64,000 nucleotides of DNA from Oasisia sp. SBJ-2009 (taxonomy: Eukaryota; Annelida; Polychaeta; Sabellida; Siboglinidae): contig OZ024863.1 of assembly GCA_964017155.1 (NCBI GenBank), positions 45,259,364 through 45,323,363 on the forward strand, written 5' to 3'. A program made the translations under genes and the position numbers. The number at the start of each line of letters is the position of its first letter. The first letter of the stretch is position 1. Below, in pieces: positions 32,181-46,500 of the stretch. A model generated the notes under the pieces. That model worked only from the letters and a program-made list of their open reading frames with translations. It made no database searches and was not told where the DNA came from.

Positions 32181-32249
32181 TCAGGACAAGTTGAGCCTCT
32201 TCACCAGTGGAGCGGTGTACACCCAATGTTCCCCTTCCTCGTGGAAACA
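32181..32249 (-). CDS. OSBPL9: OSBPL9 exon 21: terminal coding exon
   Basis: After acceptor CTGCAG, phase 0, it reads [20 protein letters not shown], then LS and TGA. It matches the ORP9 C-terminus FHEDGE-WVY-PLLKRL. It lies inside duplication copy B, with a second copy at 17573-17641. AATAAA on the minus strand occurs near 31098 and 30813, and the matching sites are kept in copy A. Confidence 0.9.
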   Translation of the reverse strand, partial: CFHEEGEHWVYTAPLVKRLNLS

Positions 32250-35200
32250 CTGCAGCACACAGAAACAGTTCACATACTACTGCTGGGAACTGATGTACAA
32301 TATTATTGCTGGGAAGTTACGTGTATTTACTACTGCTGGGAAGTTATGTACGGTAACTATGGTTACTATTGCTGGAAAATTACATAATTGGGGAAGTTAC
32401 ATAATTATATGGATACTATTGTGGGAAGTTAGTTTCTATTGCTGGGAAGTTATACACGGTTAGTATTGCTGGGAAATTATATAGTCATTACTGCTGGGAA
32501 TTTACTTACAAGTACTACTGTTGACAAGTTACATATAATACAAATATTACTACTGGGAAGTTACACACACATATTATATAAACGTTATTCCTTATAAGTG
32601 ATATACTGCTTGTAAGTTACATGTTTTTACTCTTGCTTGTATGTAATGTATAGGTATATACACAAGTCACACAGAGATACCATACTAGCTGGTAAATTAC
32701 ATCCAGATACTATGCCGGCAAACTACACACACACATTCTATTACTTGTTAGGTACGATTAGTGAAGAAATACACAGTTACAACACCTGACAAACTATTCA
32801 GATACAATCTACTGTTGGTAGGTTGAGTACAAAAAAATTGCCAGACCAAACTCTGTAGTCACGCACTACTGGCAAGTTACACACGGGTGCTTCCGGTAAA
32901 GTGGCGCCGCATGGCGGAAAAAAGTCGCAACTACAGTGCTGCCATCTGGCGAGTGAAATCGAAACTAGGACTCACCTTCGTCTGCCACTTGACCTTCTTC
33001 TCCTTGCGGTCCTTCTCCTCGGCGCGCTGCCTCGACTCGAGGGTCAGCTTGTACTTGGTCGCCTCCTGCACGTCCTTGTCCTTGAGACAGCGGGTCACGT
33101 CCTTCCACAGGCTGGCAACAGGACACACCACGACATGCACGGATGTTTAATTTAATAAATATAGTATTATTAATTTTACGTAACTTATTAATATAATATT
33201 CTGCATATATACATATATATGTACTCACAGCGCCTCCGAATGGATTTTATTTAGAATTATGACACTATATAAATCTTATTATTATTATATTGACGAATTG
33301 TCAACATTAAACACTTGTAGAGTACAAAGGAAGCTTTCAGTTCCAACGGTTTTATATATAATATACACTGTATATATATATATATATACATATATATACA
33401 CATATATATATACATATATATATGTCAAGTCAAGTTTATATATATAATTTGTAACTATGCAAAAATGACCTTAAAACTGTATTGACCTTATTAGCAGGAC
33501 TAAATACAAGAATAAATTAAATTAGTGAACTGGTTGTAGCTGCATAAGCAGTTTAACAATGTCTGCTGAAAACCTATATACATTTACACCTTACAAATAT
33601 AACTAACAGCAAAACATATCGGATAATGACAAACAACAAATAAAGATCTGGTAGTATGCTCTCAAAGAGACATAGTTCATCAGCAGCCTACTCACCGTCG
33701 AGATTCAAATTCGTCCTGGTCATCTATAGGGAGGACTTTCTTCTTTACAACTGGCATCGTCTTTGTGTCGATGAACAATTCCTGCGTCTGCAATGACATA
33801 CAACAAGGGTTTACACGGTGTTTTGTATGTGCAGCTACACATTTGTTTATGAAATGTAACTATTCTATTCGTTATCTTGTAAGTACAGGTACAAAAACAG
33901 ACAACAACAACAGATACGAGTCACATGACCATAACATTGCTGCTGTGATTCCAGGTTTTGGAATCACAGAAGTAGTCATAGTTTTGCTGTCATCCATAAC
34001 ATTATTGCACTGAGAAATGTTATTTAAAAAACCACTAACTCGTTTATAATATGGTTTTAAGCGAATCAGATGAAAGCTTCTATCCAAAGTCACACACATT
34101 TCCTACTGCTAAGAATAGCTGCAAAACCACGGCAGATTTTGATGGATATTTCAGTAACCCATTACTACAGTATACTGGGTCATTATTTGCCCTTTTGACT
34201 GGTGAATTGTCAGTGATTAACCTAGGAAATAATGGCATGCTGCTCATGAAACGGCTACTTTTGATAGTTCTAATAACCCTATAAGCTGGTACTAATCAAG
34301 TTTAGTGTTTTTAGCTTCAGGACTCCAACTCACCGTGCTATCATCAAACTTGGCATACATCTCCCCGTTCCACTCTCCCTTGATGGTGAGAAATGACTTC
34401 TTTTCTTTGGGGGCAAATACCTCTGCCACAATCTGATTCTTCTTCCCGCCATAGAAAGGCTGCAAAGCACACACAGATCAGCTCAACTGACAGAGTGACA
34501 AAAACAGTATCTAGCATACAGAATACAACTCAAGTTAGTGTGTTTTACATTCACCAGGTGGAAACACTAGTGTCAACAGAGCTGGCAGATGGCAGCACTG
34601 CTGTCATGCTGTTCCCATGCCACACAGTTGGATTATGTTATTATAACATTCAACATCTACATGATATCAATCCACATAAACGTAATAAGAAACAAGATAA
34701 ATTTTGTTTTTATCTTGCTAGTATTATTAAAGGATTTTATATAATTTGTACGAGATTTTACATAATTTGTATCATTTTCTTGCCATGTTATATTTTTGGT
34801 TCATTTTATCATAAACTGTCTCTGGAAGTACAAATGGGCACATAAGAATATAACACAGCATTATCTTGATTAAATTTTTGGTCTATATAGAGCATCAAAT
34901 AGCTTCAGTCTTGGCTGTTGCAGTGTAAGCTACAGCAAATTAAAATAACTCAAAACACAATTTCTGGGAATCATATATGCTTTGTTTGTGTACGAACTTA
35001 TGTAGTAAGCTGGTATGAACACAGCTAAGACATGGTAAGAATGATGTATAAAATAGTAATAATACAAACTCAATAAGATTACCGAAGACTGAATTGCAAG
35101 TCAGTTAACCATGCATCTCTGAGTTCACTAGGGTGTGCGCAAAGTGGCTAAGCAAAAGATATCCCATTCAGTTTGAACAAAAGAAGGTAATTTTAATGAA

Positions 35201-38200
35201 ACCTTTACAGTATTGGTTACACTAAATTATGCATGAAGTTCAGCGATGAACATGTCTGGCGTTCGAGTCAGCATTTTTTCTTGAGGGCTGTTTGGATGGT
35301 GCAAAAATCTCAGGCCTCACCTTTGTCAGGAAATCGACTGTCGCGTGGTAGCCTGTCTTGGCACATGTGATCTCAATCTTACCCCCCAGCTCTATCCAAG
35401 GCACTGTTAAGATGGATCTACAAATCAGAAGAGAATCAGCCACATTTTAGGGATTATCTCAGAATGGCCATATTTTTGGGGATTGTCTCAGAATGTTTAT
35501 GTCTAACACCAGACACGATTCCCGGCCTCAGCCCCCTGACATGAAAGTTTGCAAACACTGATATGTGATATAAATATATTTACAATATTGGTCTGAAGCA
35601 TACGATATCAATGTCCAACATCAAAAGAAGCAGCCTCTGACTCCCCTCCTCAAATGGAGAGAGAGGGAGAGTGAGAGATGAGAGAAAGATAGAGGGAAAG
35701 AGAAAGGGGAAGAGCGAGAGGGGGGAGCGAGAAAGAGCGAGCGAGAAAGAGCGAGCGAGAAAGACAGACAGAGAGAGAGTACCTGTTTCACATTAGTTAA
35801 CAAACTGTCTTAAGACTAGAATTTATATACTGCACGTCTATCCCAGTTGAATTGCATTTTATAAGCTTAGAATCTCGTCTGATATTCTTACGTACAAAAG
35901 GCTTTATATACTGTGCGAGATTAACACTGGAGGAAGATTAACGCTCCCTTCTGCGTGTACGTACCTTCCGTAGGCGTTGGGAAATGTCATGATGTACTCC
36001 TCCCCGTAGTCTGCCACCGACAGGACGGACTGCCCGACCATGTAGACACCTACTGACAGACCGAGGAACTTTGACTTCGTCCAGACGTAGCCGTCGATGG
36101 AGATCCGCTTTTTGAAGTGTTCTGCATAGAAGGCTGAAACTGAGAGCAGACACAGACGTGTGTCATTGAAGTATTCTTTGTCTTTTTCCAAATCACGTGG
36201 TTACCTCAGTGTAGAGGAATATTCCACAGTTTGCACATGCACTGTTTAAAAACATTGATGAAAACAGTGGTTTAAAAAAGAATTCCGAATTTTTGAAAGA
36301 GTGTATTATAACTCATTTATGAATATCTTTTGGATTAATGGACAGAGTCCTTTTCCTTGACAAAGAAAAACCATAAAGCACTGTAATTTCGCAATAACCA
36401 TTTCATAACTTACTATCGCAAATAAGTTATACAAGTATTCTGAAACTTTTTTAATGCACTGCGTTTTTGATAATGTATCTGACATACATCAAAATGTCCC
36501 CACTACAATTAGAAATACTGCTTGGATACTGCTGAATAAGTGACTGTATATGATCAAGACAGTGCTTGTATTCAGCCATGCTGCAATAAATACACACAGG
36601 CATCCGAACCATAAAACCTGTCCCTGGTAGCAAGGAAATAAATGTCTAAGCCTGCTGTCCTACGTACTGGGAGGATGATGGGAAACTTGTTCCGCAATGA
36701 ACGACACACAGTTCTCTGTTGACCACGGCAACGGGCCACTGATCTTCTCATCCTGCAGCAAATAAGTCAAATCACATAAAAACCATGTCAAATTTGAGGC
36801 AGATAGAGAGACAGATTTAGAGGACGGACAGACAGACACAGATGGATGGCCATACAGACAGGTGGATGGATGGATGGATGGATGGATGGACGGACGGACG
36901 GACGGACGGACGGACGGACGGACAGAACAGAGAGACAGAGTTAGAGGATGTATGGATGTATGGATGTATGTATGGATGTATGTATGGATGTATGTATGGA
37001 TGTATGGACGGACGGACGGACGGACGGACGGACGGACGGACACACGGAACAGAACAGATAGGCCTACCTTTTTGTCAGTCATGTCTGGGAGATCATAGCT
37101 ACATCGGAATGTTTCTCCAATGATTGGGTTGTAAGGCTTCTTGGCGATCTGGCTGCGTCGACTGGCGTGGAACGTCGACAGATACCAACGCACCAGCTGA
37201 ACCATCCGATCTCTTGGTGTCTTCTTTTCTGCTATCCTACAAACACATTTGAAAGCACATTGTTGACACATATTATTCTATACATTCAATATTTGGCATA
37301 TAATTCCTTCTGCATTTCAACAGTTGTCAAATCATTAATTGAATTAGGTTGGTATTGGAGGTAGAATGCTTAGCATTGTACTAATGCTTGTGGTGGCAGT
37401 GAGAAAGTATAACAAATGACAATTAATGCACCATAGTTACGTGGCATATCAATCAACCCTTGAGCTTGGTTTCTTAGGATTTAGGCACAATAAAAATTAT
37501 TAAATTATTACTACAATAACCTCCCTTCAACAATGCCTTTTTTTCGTTTTACAAATTTAAACACTGGCTAATTCAAGATGGAGAATTAGACACCGTGGCT
37601 TTAACACTTACCCCACAAACAGGTCAGGGTGGGCGAGGAAGTCGGCAAACATCTCAAGGAGAGAACGTCTCTCAAGAATAAAGGTTGGTAGGACAATCTT
37701 TGTGAGGTCCATGCCAATACGCACTTGAGATAGAAGGTGCGTCACTATGCTACTGTGAGCATTCATCTCCAGATCTACAATCAGTGTGCAAACACGTCAA
37801 GTATCAAACTATAATTTAGCTTTGTGAGATGTTATTTTGAACATGATAGTTTTGATTTGATTTTTTTGTCGATCTATATTACACTTACACGATCTTAAAA
37901 AGTGATGGGATTTTTTTTACAGATTATCGGTGCAGGTACAGAATAAAATGTATGCCAAGGTTAAGCAAAAATGTTGGAGAAACAAATTACTGGTGATATG
38001 ATCTATGAGTGAATATCTGGAAGGCACAGGAGATAAGAACAGTAAATCTATATCAATAATTTGTTATGGCAGGGGTCATTGTATTACAGAAATGTATTTA
38101 AATAAACATACCATCTTCGTCCTGGCAGTCGTACAGCTCTGAAAGATGAATTTAATGGCAGATTAGAACAATATTCCATTGAGTCTTATAGAAATAATGG

Positions 38201-39262
38201 AAACATAAGAAACCATTTTTTTTACCAACAAAATTGAGCAGCAATTGCATAGCATTCAATGAAAAGAATTTGTTACTAAACTATTTATTTACAAGTACAG
38301 TCATCAATATAATATCAGTCATTTACTCAGAATGTGTACTCAAATTGGTATTTTTTTCTGGTGAAACCTCATTGTTCCCAATGGCTAATATAACCCGGTT
38401 ACTGACCAATAAAAACTGAGTTTATATACCAGCAAAATTCGCTCTGGATTATAAGTGCAAATGGTTTGTTTTGGGTAACTGTTTTACATTCCAAGCCCCC
38501 AAACCATAACGCTGAAATTTTCCGTTCAACATTTCCTACATTCATTTTGGAAATATGAATTCCAAAATTTGCTGAAAAAAACAGCAGTCTGTGTAGTGTA
38601 TAGTACATTTTGAGTTGTCAACCCAATTCCAAAAAAAAATCATTATGGCCAGAAGTAATATTTAAAACTTATAATGATAACATTGAAATGCTATGATAAA
38701 ATCTGACCTCAACACAACAAGAAACTTAATGGACTTTGGAGTGTGCTGTAAACATGTTGAAATATTAACAAATTCACCACTAATTCCACACTGTAATTAG
38801 GTAATGTTTAAAAGTACTGTAGCCTATATTCCAAGATGACAGGTCAACTTACCATCGAAGTAGTTGTCCTTCCCTGCCACTACGGGTGGCGTTGCTGTCT
38901 TCGGCTGACTTCCGCTGGCATCCTCAGGCTTCACCTTGCTGTCAAAATACAAACAGTACAACTGTACAAAATACTCGATTATCTTTAGTTCTTGCTGCAT
39001 TTCCTATTCTAAAAAGTCATGTCTGAACATTGTCATTAAAATGTTTTTTTTGCAATATAAGAAATATGTTTAGGAAACTAAACAAGTTTGTATCTCTGGT
39101 TTTGAGCAGTGAATAGGTTTTGACTAAGTCCAAGTTCTCAGGCAAAGTCTTAAGGGGTGTAAATTGGACAAAAACTGTCACGGCTTTAACTTGAGTAAAC
39201 TCAGATGGGATCTTTCAGAATAAACCTTAAGCCTTAAGTATACGTGCAACAACAACAACACA

Positions 39263-39321
<59 letters not shown>

Positions 39322-40517
39322 ACACGAAAGAGTAAAAACCAGATGAATGAACTTTTCAAAACTTCAAACCACATCAAACAGCCACAGTGCTACTAATACA
39401 TGAACACTATTCATACACAAATACCCACCACTGGCACTCATTCACACAGCCGAGAGAACCAGAGCGATGTAGAGTGAACAAACCTGTCAAAAATTTGAGC
39501 CTTAGTGTAGGATTCGAACCCAGGCTCTCACAGTCAAGAGTCTGAAGCTCTAGCCATTGTGCTACAACTAAACATACCTGACAGTTTCGCTGGCGTCAAA
39601 GAAATCATCCTCTTCCTCCTCACTGCTAGAGTATGATGTTGTTGGCACTTGTTCCCCACTTTTGCGGGCAGCCTTTGACAAAGACTTGCGACCAGACTTC
39701 ACCGCGCCGCGGACCATGTCGTTACCCATCTCTGGTTTCAAGTGGTGGCTTGGCCCTGCTGAATTCACATGAGGGAAACGTTCACACAACGATACACACA
39801 CTATGCCACGACTGCAGTAAACAATACCAGGCACAAGGACACTCTTAAAGTTATACTAAGTAAGATTAATTTCTTTATTATCAAAATGCTAAAATATTCT
39901 TAACTGTTGAGAACTTTTTCCAATAAAAATAGTGCATCAACATCAACAAGGTCTCATTTCTGACTTGTTCAGGAAAAGCAGCGGATTGTGAATTAAACTG
40001 AGAGGATTTGTTTGAAAACATGTATCCTTGCCACATTTAGACTCCATAGTTACCCATGGTAAACTGTATAATTATATTTGATATTAGTAAAGGCAAATTG
40101 TGCATCCATGGTTATGTTATTTTAACAAAAACATTGCCTGTATAAAATACACATGAAAGATGATCTTTTTAAGATATAGTGCTGTAGAAACTCAACAGGC
40201 TGCCACATCACAAAATATCATATATAACATGTATCTGTGTCACATGTTAAGCAGAAATACACAGAATAGTGTTGATGATGGAAAGTAAAACATGCATTGA
40301 AAAAGAAAATACTGACCCTATTTTATTTGGTGAGTAATAAGAAATATTCACCTGCATGCAGGCATGGGTGTATGTGTTCATGAATGTTTGCTTGTGTCGT
40401 AGAATAAATACATCATACATAATTTTAAAGATGTGTTCATGAATGTTTGCTTGTGTCATAGAATAAATACATCATACATAATTCTAACGATATTTATGTA
40501 TAAAATACAGTATGTGA

Positions 40518-40570
<53 letters not shown>

Positions 40571-43500
40571 GAACACAATTATGTTCACAAAGTTTTGAGA
40601 TCACAAAACAAATACATGTATATTAAAACAGTCTTAATATTCACATTTACAATAAATGTGAGACAACAAACAACACATATATACACCAGCTAAGTTGGAA
40701 CTGTGTAGCACATAAGCCAAAAATCATCATGCAGTTACATTTCTACACAAACATTTACAAGTAGCAAATGACCACTTCAGTATCTCAATCTTTACAGTTA
40801 AACACAGGGGGAAAAGTAACAAAAGATTAATGGTTTATTGGTATTTTCATTTTAAAAGTGGGATGTCTGCTCCATGGCCCAGATTCAGCTTGGGTGATAA
40901 TTATTAATGCTGAGGGTATAACTGAATTACTTCTCTTGAATGTCGAAATATTGTGACTGAATATCAAATGATGAAATTAAACCAGCTCGCATCCATTACA
41001 TACAGTTAGAGCTGTTTATAGTTTGTATCTGTATATTATATTTTATGCTGCCACCCTGTAAGTGACCAGGTACTAATTTAGACTACAACTGGGTAAACTG
41101 AGGCAAGTGAGGCCACACTAAATTACTGACACATCAAACAGCATAAAGAGTATCTAAATTCCAACAAGCTCCGTTTTTAGCATAATGCTACTATTGTGCC
41201 TTAAACTAAAATCTCATATTATCAATCTGACTTCATGCCTGTATTTCTCAAACGTTATTAGTCAGTGTGTACAATTTGCAAAACCAACACATTACAACAA
41301 GAGATGTGCCTGCATATAAGAAACTTCATTCTACAGAGACTGCTCTCTTAAAAGTGCATAACGACATCACTCTAAATATGGACAATGGTAGAGTTACTGC
41401 ACTCACCTTACTTGATTTGTCAGCTGCTTTTGATACGATTAATCATTCTATTCTAATGGATCGTTTGTCTGTGTGGTATGGTGTGTCTGGTATAGCATTA
41501 AGCTGGTTTAGATCATATCTGAGTGGTAGACACCAGAGAGTTAAGATTGGGGATTGTTTTTCGTCACCACTTAATATTTCGTGTGGTGTTCCTCAGGGGT
41601 CAGTTTTGGGACCATTACTTTTTACACTGTATACTACTCCATTGAGTCTAGTGATTAATAGGCATCATTTGAGCCATCATCTTTATGCAGATGATACTCA
41701 AATTTATATATCATTATCCACTTCAGATGCAAGTAGTTCTTTACAGCAGCTTAGAACTTGTATTGATGACATTTTTTGCTGGATGACTGAGAGTAGATTG
41801 AAGCTGAATGCTGATAAAACTGAGTTTCTTATTATTGGTACACACCGGCAGCGTGACAAAATTAAGACTCTTTTTCCTATACCCTTACTTAATCAGCATG
41901 TTATGCCTGCAGTTTCGACTAGGAATTTGGGAGTAATTTTTGATGATAAATTAAATTTTAGAGAACAAATTTCTCAAATTTGTCGAACATGTTTTTACCA
42001 CATTCGTGATTTGCGGCGTATTCGTCGATATTTGCCTGTTTCTGTTGCAAAGACTATTGCAACTGCATTAGTTACTAGTAGATTAGACTATTGTAATTCA
42101 CTTTTTCATAATATTGCTATTAAGGATATCACAAAACTACAACGTGTTCAAAATTGTTTAGCAAGGGTGGTGACTAGGTCTCCACGCTTTACTCCTTCTA
42201 AGCCGCTTCTAAAGTCTCTGCATTGGCTGCCTGTCCAATATCGTATAATGTTTAAGATGTGTACCATTAGTTACCAGGCACTTTCTTCTAAGCAGCCATC
42301 GTATTTACATACTTTGCTTACTCCTATAAGAAAACCTATTCAACTTCGGTCATCTACTTCTGATTTACTCTTTGTACCAAAGGTCAATACTAATATGGGG
42401 ACCAGGGCTTTTGCTGTGGGTGCGCCTACTCTATGGAATATGCTTCCTTCTAGCGTGAAATCAGTTGAAAATATTGCTAAATTCCGTCGTCATTTAAAAA
42501 CATATCTGTACAATCTGGCCTATCCACCATAGCTCCCTGGCGCATCAATCAATCTGATGACAACTTGATTTGTTTACCGACTATGAGATCGATTAATCCT
42601 TTTTGTTTTGATGCGCCTCTGAGCTTGGTTTCTAAGGATATAGGCGCAATAGAAGTTAACTAATTATTATTATTATTATTATTACAACAGATATCATTCT
42701 AAAAAAATTCACATAGACTGGTACAATCTACCTGTAAACGAGCTACTGTATATATGTATGTATGTATGTATCAAATGGAGAAACTTGCTTGCTGAAATGG
42801 GCTCTGGTTAGTGGTTAGAAAATAATAGTACAAGACTCATGCAAGCACTCAAATGTTTAACCAAACCAGTGCCTTTTCACCACTGATATGATTACTTTTA
42901 TATCCCAAAAGTATTGTATACATTTGTCAGCTTCTTAGTTATCCTTCCAGTGTTGACCTTGCTGTCTGTGAGTGTTGACCTTGCTGTCTGTGAGTGTTGA
43001 CCTTGCTGTGTGTGAGTGTTGACCTTGCTGTCTGTGAGTGTTGACCTTGCTGTCTGTGAGCTGTTGGTTCTATAAACTTTGCCAATAGACCCTGTAGCGT
43101 GATTCCGCAAACTTCAACATCAGCAAAGCTAAAATAGCTAATCATACCTGAGGCATGAATAAACCATTCTGGGAAAAGTTAGGAGAAACCATCCATTCCA
43201 TGGATTCATGGGCATGATCGGGCAAACCATGACTATGCCAACCAAGGTAAAGCTAGGATTATCAGTCATACCCTGGACATGACTGGCCAAATTTGGGCTA
43301 GATGGCCCATCCATACCCTGGATTCCTGGACATGATTGGGCCAGCCTGCTTAATGGGAAATAATAACCTGGATCACAGGTTACAGGTATACTTAAATAGA
43401 ACTTGTGAAATTGATTAAGAGACAATGCTTATGACTAGGCACTAATTAGGTGAACATTTCACTAATGACAGTGCAAAGTAAGTAGCTTGAAGCAGTGCAG

Positions 43501-46500
43501 ATAGAAAAGAAGTCCAAAACGTTTCATTATTTCATTATTATTATATATTATAAGATGACACTACATCCAAATATATTTCCCATAAGGATAAGTTGCCTTA
43601 CAATACGTCTACAATACCATGTCTGCAGAGCTCTCACTTATACAAAAATAATATACTATTCTTTTGAGTCAGATTATTTTATCTTAAACAGAAGTAAAAA
43701 AATCTGCATTGTAGTGTAGTGACAAGATAATTGATCCCATGAAGAACGAACCAGCTGAAAACATGATGCAGAATTGCAACATCAAGCAATTCTAATTCTG
43801 AGAACGAAAGAGCCAAGGTCTGTGAAAGAAGACACTGAGGAACCATCGATTAGTTGCCTCTGACAAAAGCCAACCACCCATGCTTTTTGGTACCTTTGTC
43901 GAGTTCGGTTGTTTCTAGGACAGATGCCGCTTGGGGAGAATTCAAATTTGGCAAGGATGTGCTCAGCTGCTGCGAATCTGAGGTCGTAAGGTCACCATCG
44001 ATGACATCTGCTGTTTTCTGCTGGATATCGTCACTCGACTGCGACAGTTGTGTGGCATCCTTCTTTGCTTCAATACCAGCAGTACTACCACCTCGAAACG
44101 GTGATTCATACATTGGACAATTCGAAAGGTCTTGTTTCATTCAATTATCCATAAGGTAAATTAATTTAGAATAAATATTGGTTATTCCTGCATTGTGTCA
44201 AATAGCCCATGTCACCCTTTCATTACATTACTCAATAAATTAAGTATATATAACGGCGTATATGTAGGGCTATACTAGGTGTAGGGCTCTCTACGAAATA
44301 TTCTTTGAATAATCGTGGGTACTACCATGTATGTACTACCATGTATGTACCTCAGAACAGCAAAAGATACATTTTGTTGTGTTGTCAATTGGGGCTATTC
44401 TTGTGATGCCTTCATTCCATATGAACCATCATACAAACATTCCCATACATATATTGTTTCATGTCATCATCATACTTCATTGGGATGTTCAAAATATTTT
44501 ATTTATACTGTAAACTATTAGCTACTATTGTTTTGTTGTGTGATACTACAATTATTTCTTGAAGTTAGTATTTTACAATATAAGTTACCTCAACTTTCCC
44601 ACACTTTGTAAAATGTGATTTAACTTTATTTTTTACACATCACAGACTAGCAAACCATTTATTTTTATTACATTATTTTATCTACTAATTGTAAAAAAAA
44701 CAGGTAGCCATATCAATATACCATGTCATTACAAAATATGCTTATCATAAAGATATATTTTAATATGGCCTACATCCTACAACTAATAAACCATCATCAC
44801 ACATATCTCATTCAAAAACCTACCATCGCAATAACTATAATCAACCATCTGGACTAATATAATATTCACTGACCTTAAAATAAAGTAAAATACATCTTAC
44901 CTCAGTACTTAGTTTGAAAACACAAAAATATATTCTTCAAGACGTCCTGTGAAATGTGTATAGGTAATCACTTCCAATTTATATGATCTATGGGTAGTTT
45001 TTTATACTGTTAGTTATTCCAAATGATGAGTCATGTGACAGCATCACAAGTCATGTGACAACAATAAACTATGACATCATCACTTTTTATCACTTATCAG
45101 AAACAATGTATACTAACATTGTAAGTAGACCACTAAAAGCAGTCTATATGACATCATCAGAAATGGGTGCATAGTTCATAAAATGTATTTCACTGTGATA
45201 TATAAAGATGAAAAACTAAAATTATTATAAATGTACTATTAATTTTATATAATAGTTGAAAAGTTGCCAATTTTGGGCAAATTTTTTTTTTTTACCTGTT
45301 TATACTGAGACATAACTATAAGCTGATATGTACAACAGCATTGTCATTTAGTAGTAAAAGTTGTAAGAACTTAATATAAATAAATTAATAATAAACTTCA
45401 AAGAAAACCGTTAAAAATACAACAATGAACAACAACATAAACACCATGTCTAATAACATGAGAACATATAATACTAGACAAAAACATTTTTGTAGGTATA
45501 AGAGGGTAAACTTTAAACCATTCTTTGGAAATGTATCTAAATAAGTGCAATGCACAAAATTGCTATAAACTTGTATATAACTTAGAAGCTTAAGTTAATC
45601 ATAAGCAAGTAGTTATATATAACTGCAACAACGTTCCTTTTGTCTTACCTAATGATTCAGAACTAACTGGTGTAGTGGGTCTTGGTACTGGAAGTACAGA
45701 AGTTGATTCTGATACCTGGAAAGGAAGTCAGTGTAATGTTTCAATTTACCATATTCGTCCTTAAGTGTACAGTACACTTAAACAATATCCTAAGTGTATG
45801 CCAAAATATGTTTCTCACAGCAGTGTTAAAAATAAACTTCAACTTTTCAACTGCACAATGCCAGATGGCAATGTTTTTTCTCATTAACTAAGTCAACCCA
45901 TTACAACACTCAGTGATGCTATGGGTCAATCCAAATTTCAGAAACACAATTTGGTCAAACATCAATTTGTGGTTATAACATGTTTAAAACTATCCTCCTA
46001 GTCAAAAATGTAGATATGTTTGCAATAAGGAGATGAACATTCATATTTGAAATGCTATTTTAAACACCTTGGCATTACAATTTATTAATATATCCACTGT
46101 GAACATTTTGAAAACAAAATATTGTTATTACATGCGATTTAAATGCTCACAGCTGGATTGGGGAAATGGATGTTATTACAGGGATGTTAAATAGAGGAAA
46201 AGAAGACAAACTGGATCAAAGTGATGGGCTTGACAGTTACTCAATGCATGCTGGCAGAAGTAACATAAACACTTGGGCAAACCATGTGCGCTCCGAAAAA
46301 CAACTTTTTGTTTGATATGTGGCATTTTTGAATGTTTACCGTCTCCATACTGAATATTGAACATAAATTTATTTCTAAACATAATCTTTGGCTAAATTGC
46401 GGGATGCTTACAGGGGCTTAGCCAGTGACCAGGATGGCTGTCTTCAAAACTGGCAGATGACTAACAAAACGCATACTTACAACTGACTTGTGTAATTTAG

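Larger units (their letters stand above)
30063..32850. repeat. Segmental duplication, copy B
   Basis: Direct repeat of 15163-18025. Copy B has about 115 bp (30925-31040) not in copy A and lacks copy A's 15480-15985. It carries the terminal exon of OSBPL9 in its proper place and an orphan signal-peptide exon. Confidence 0.9.
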
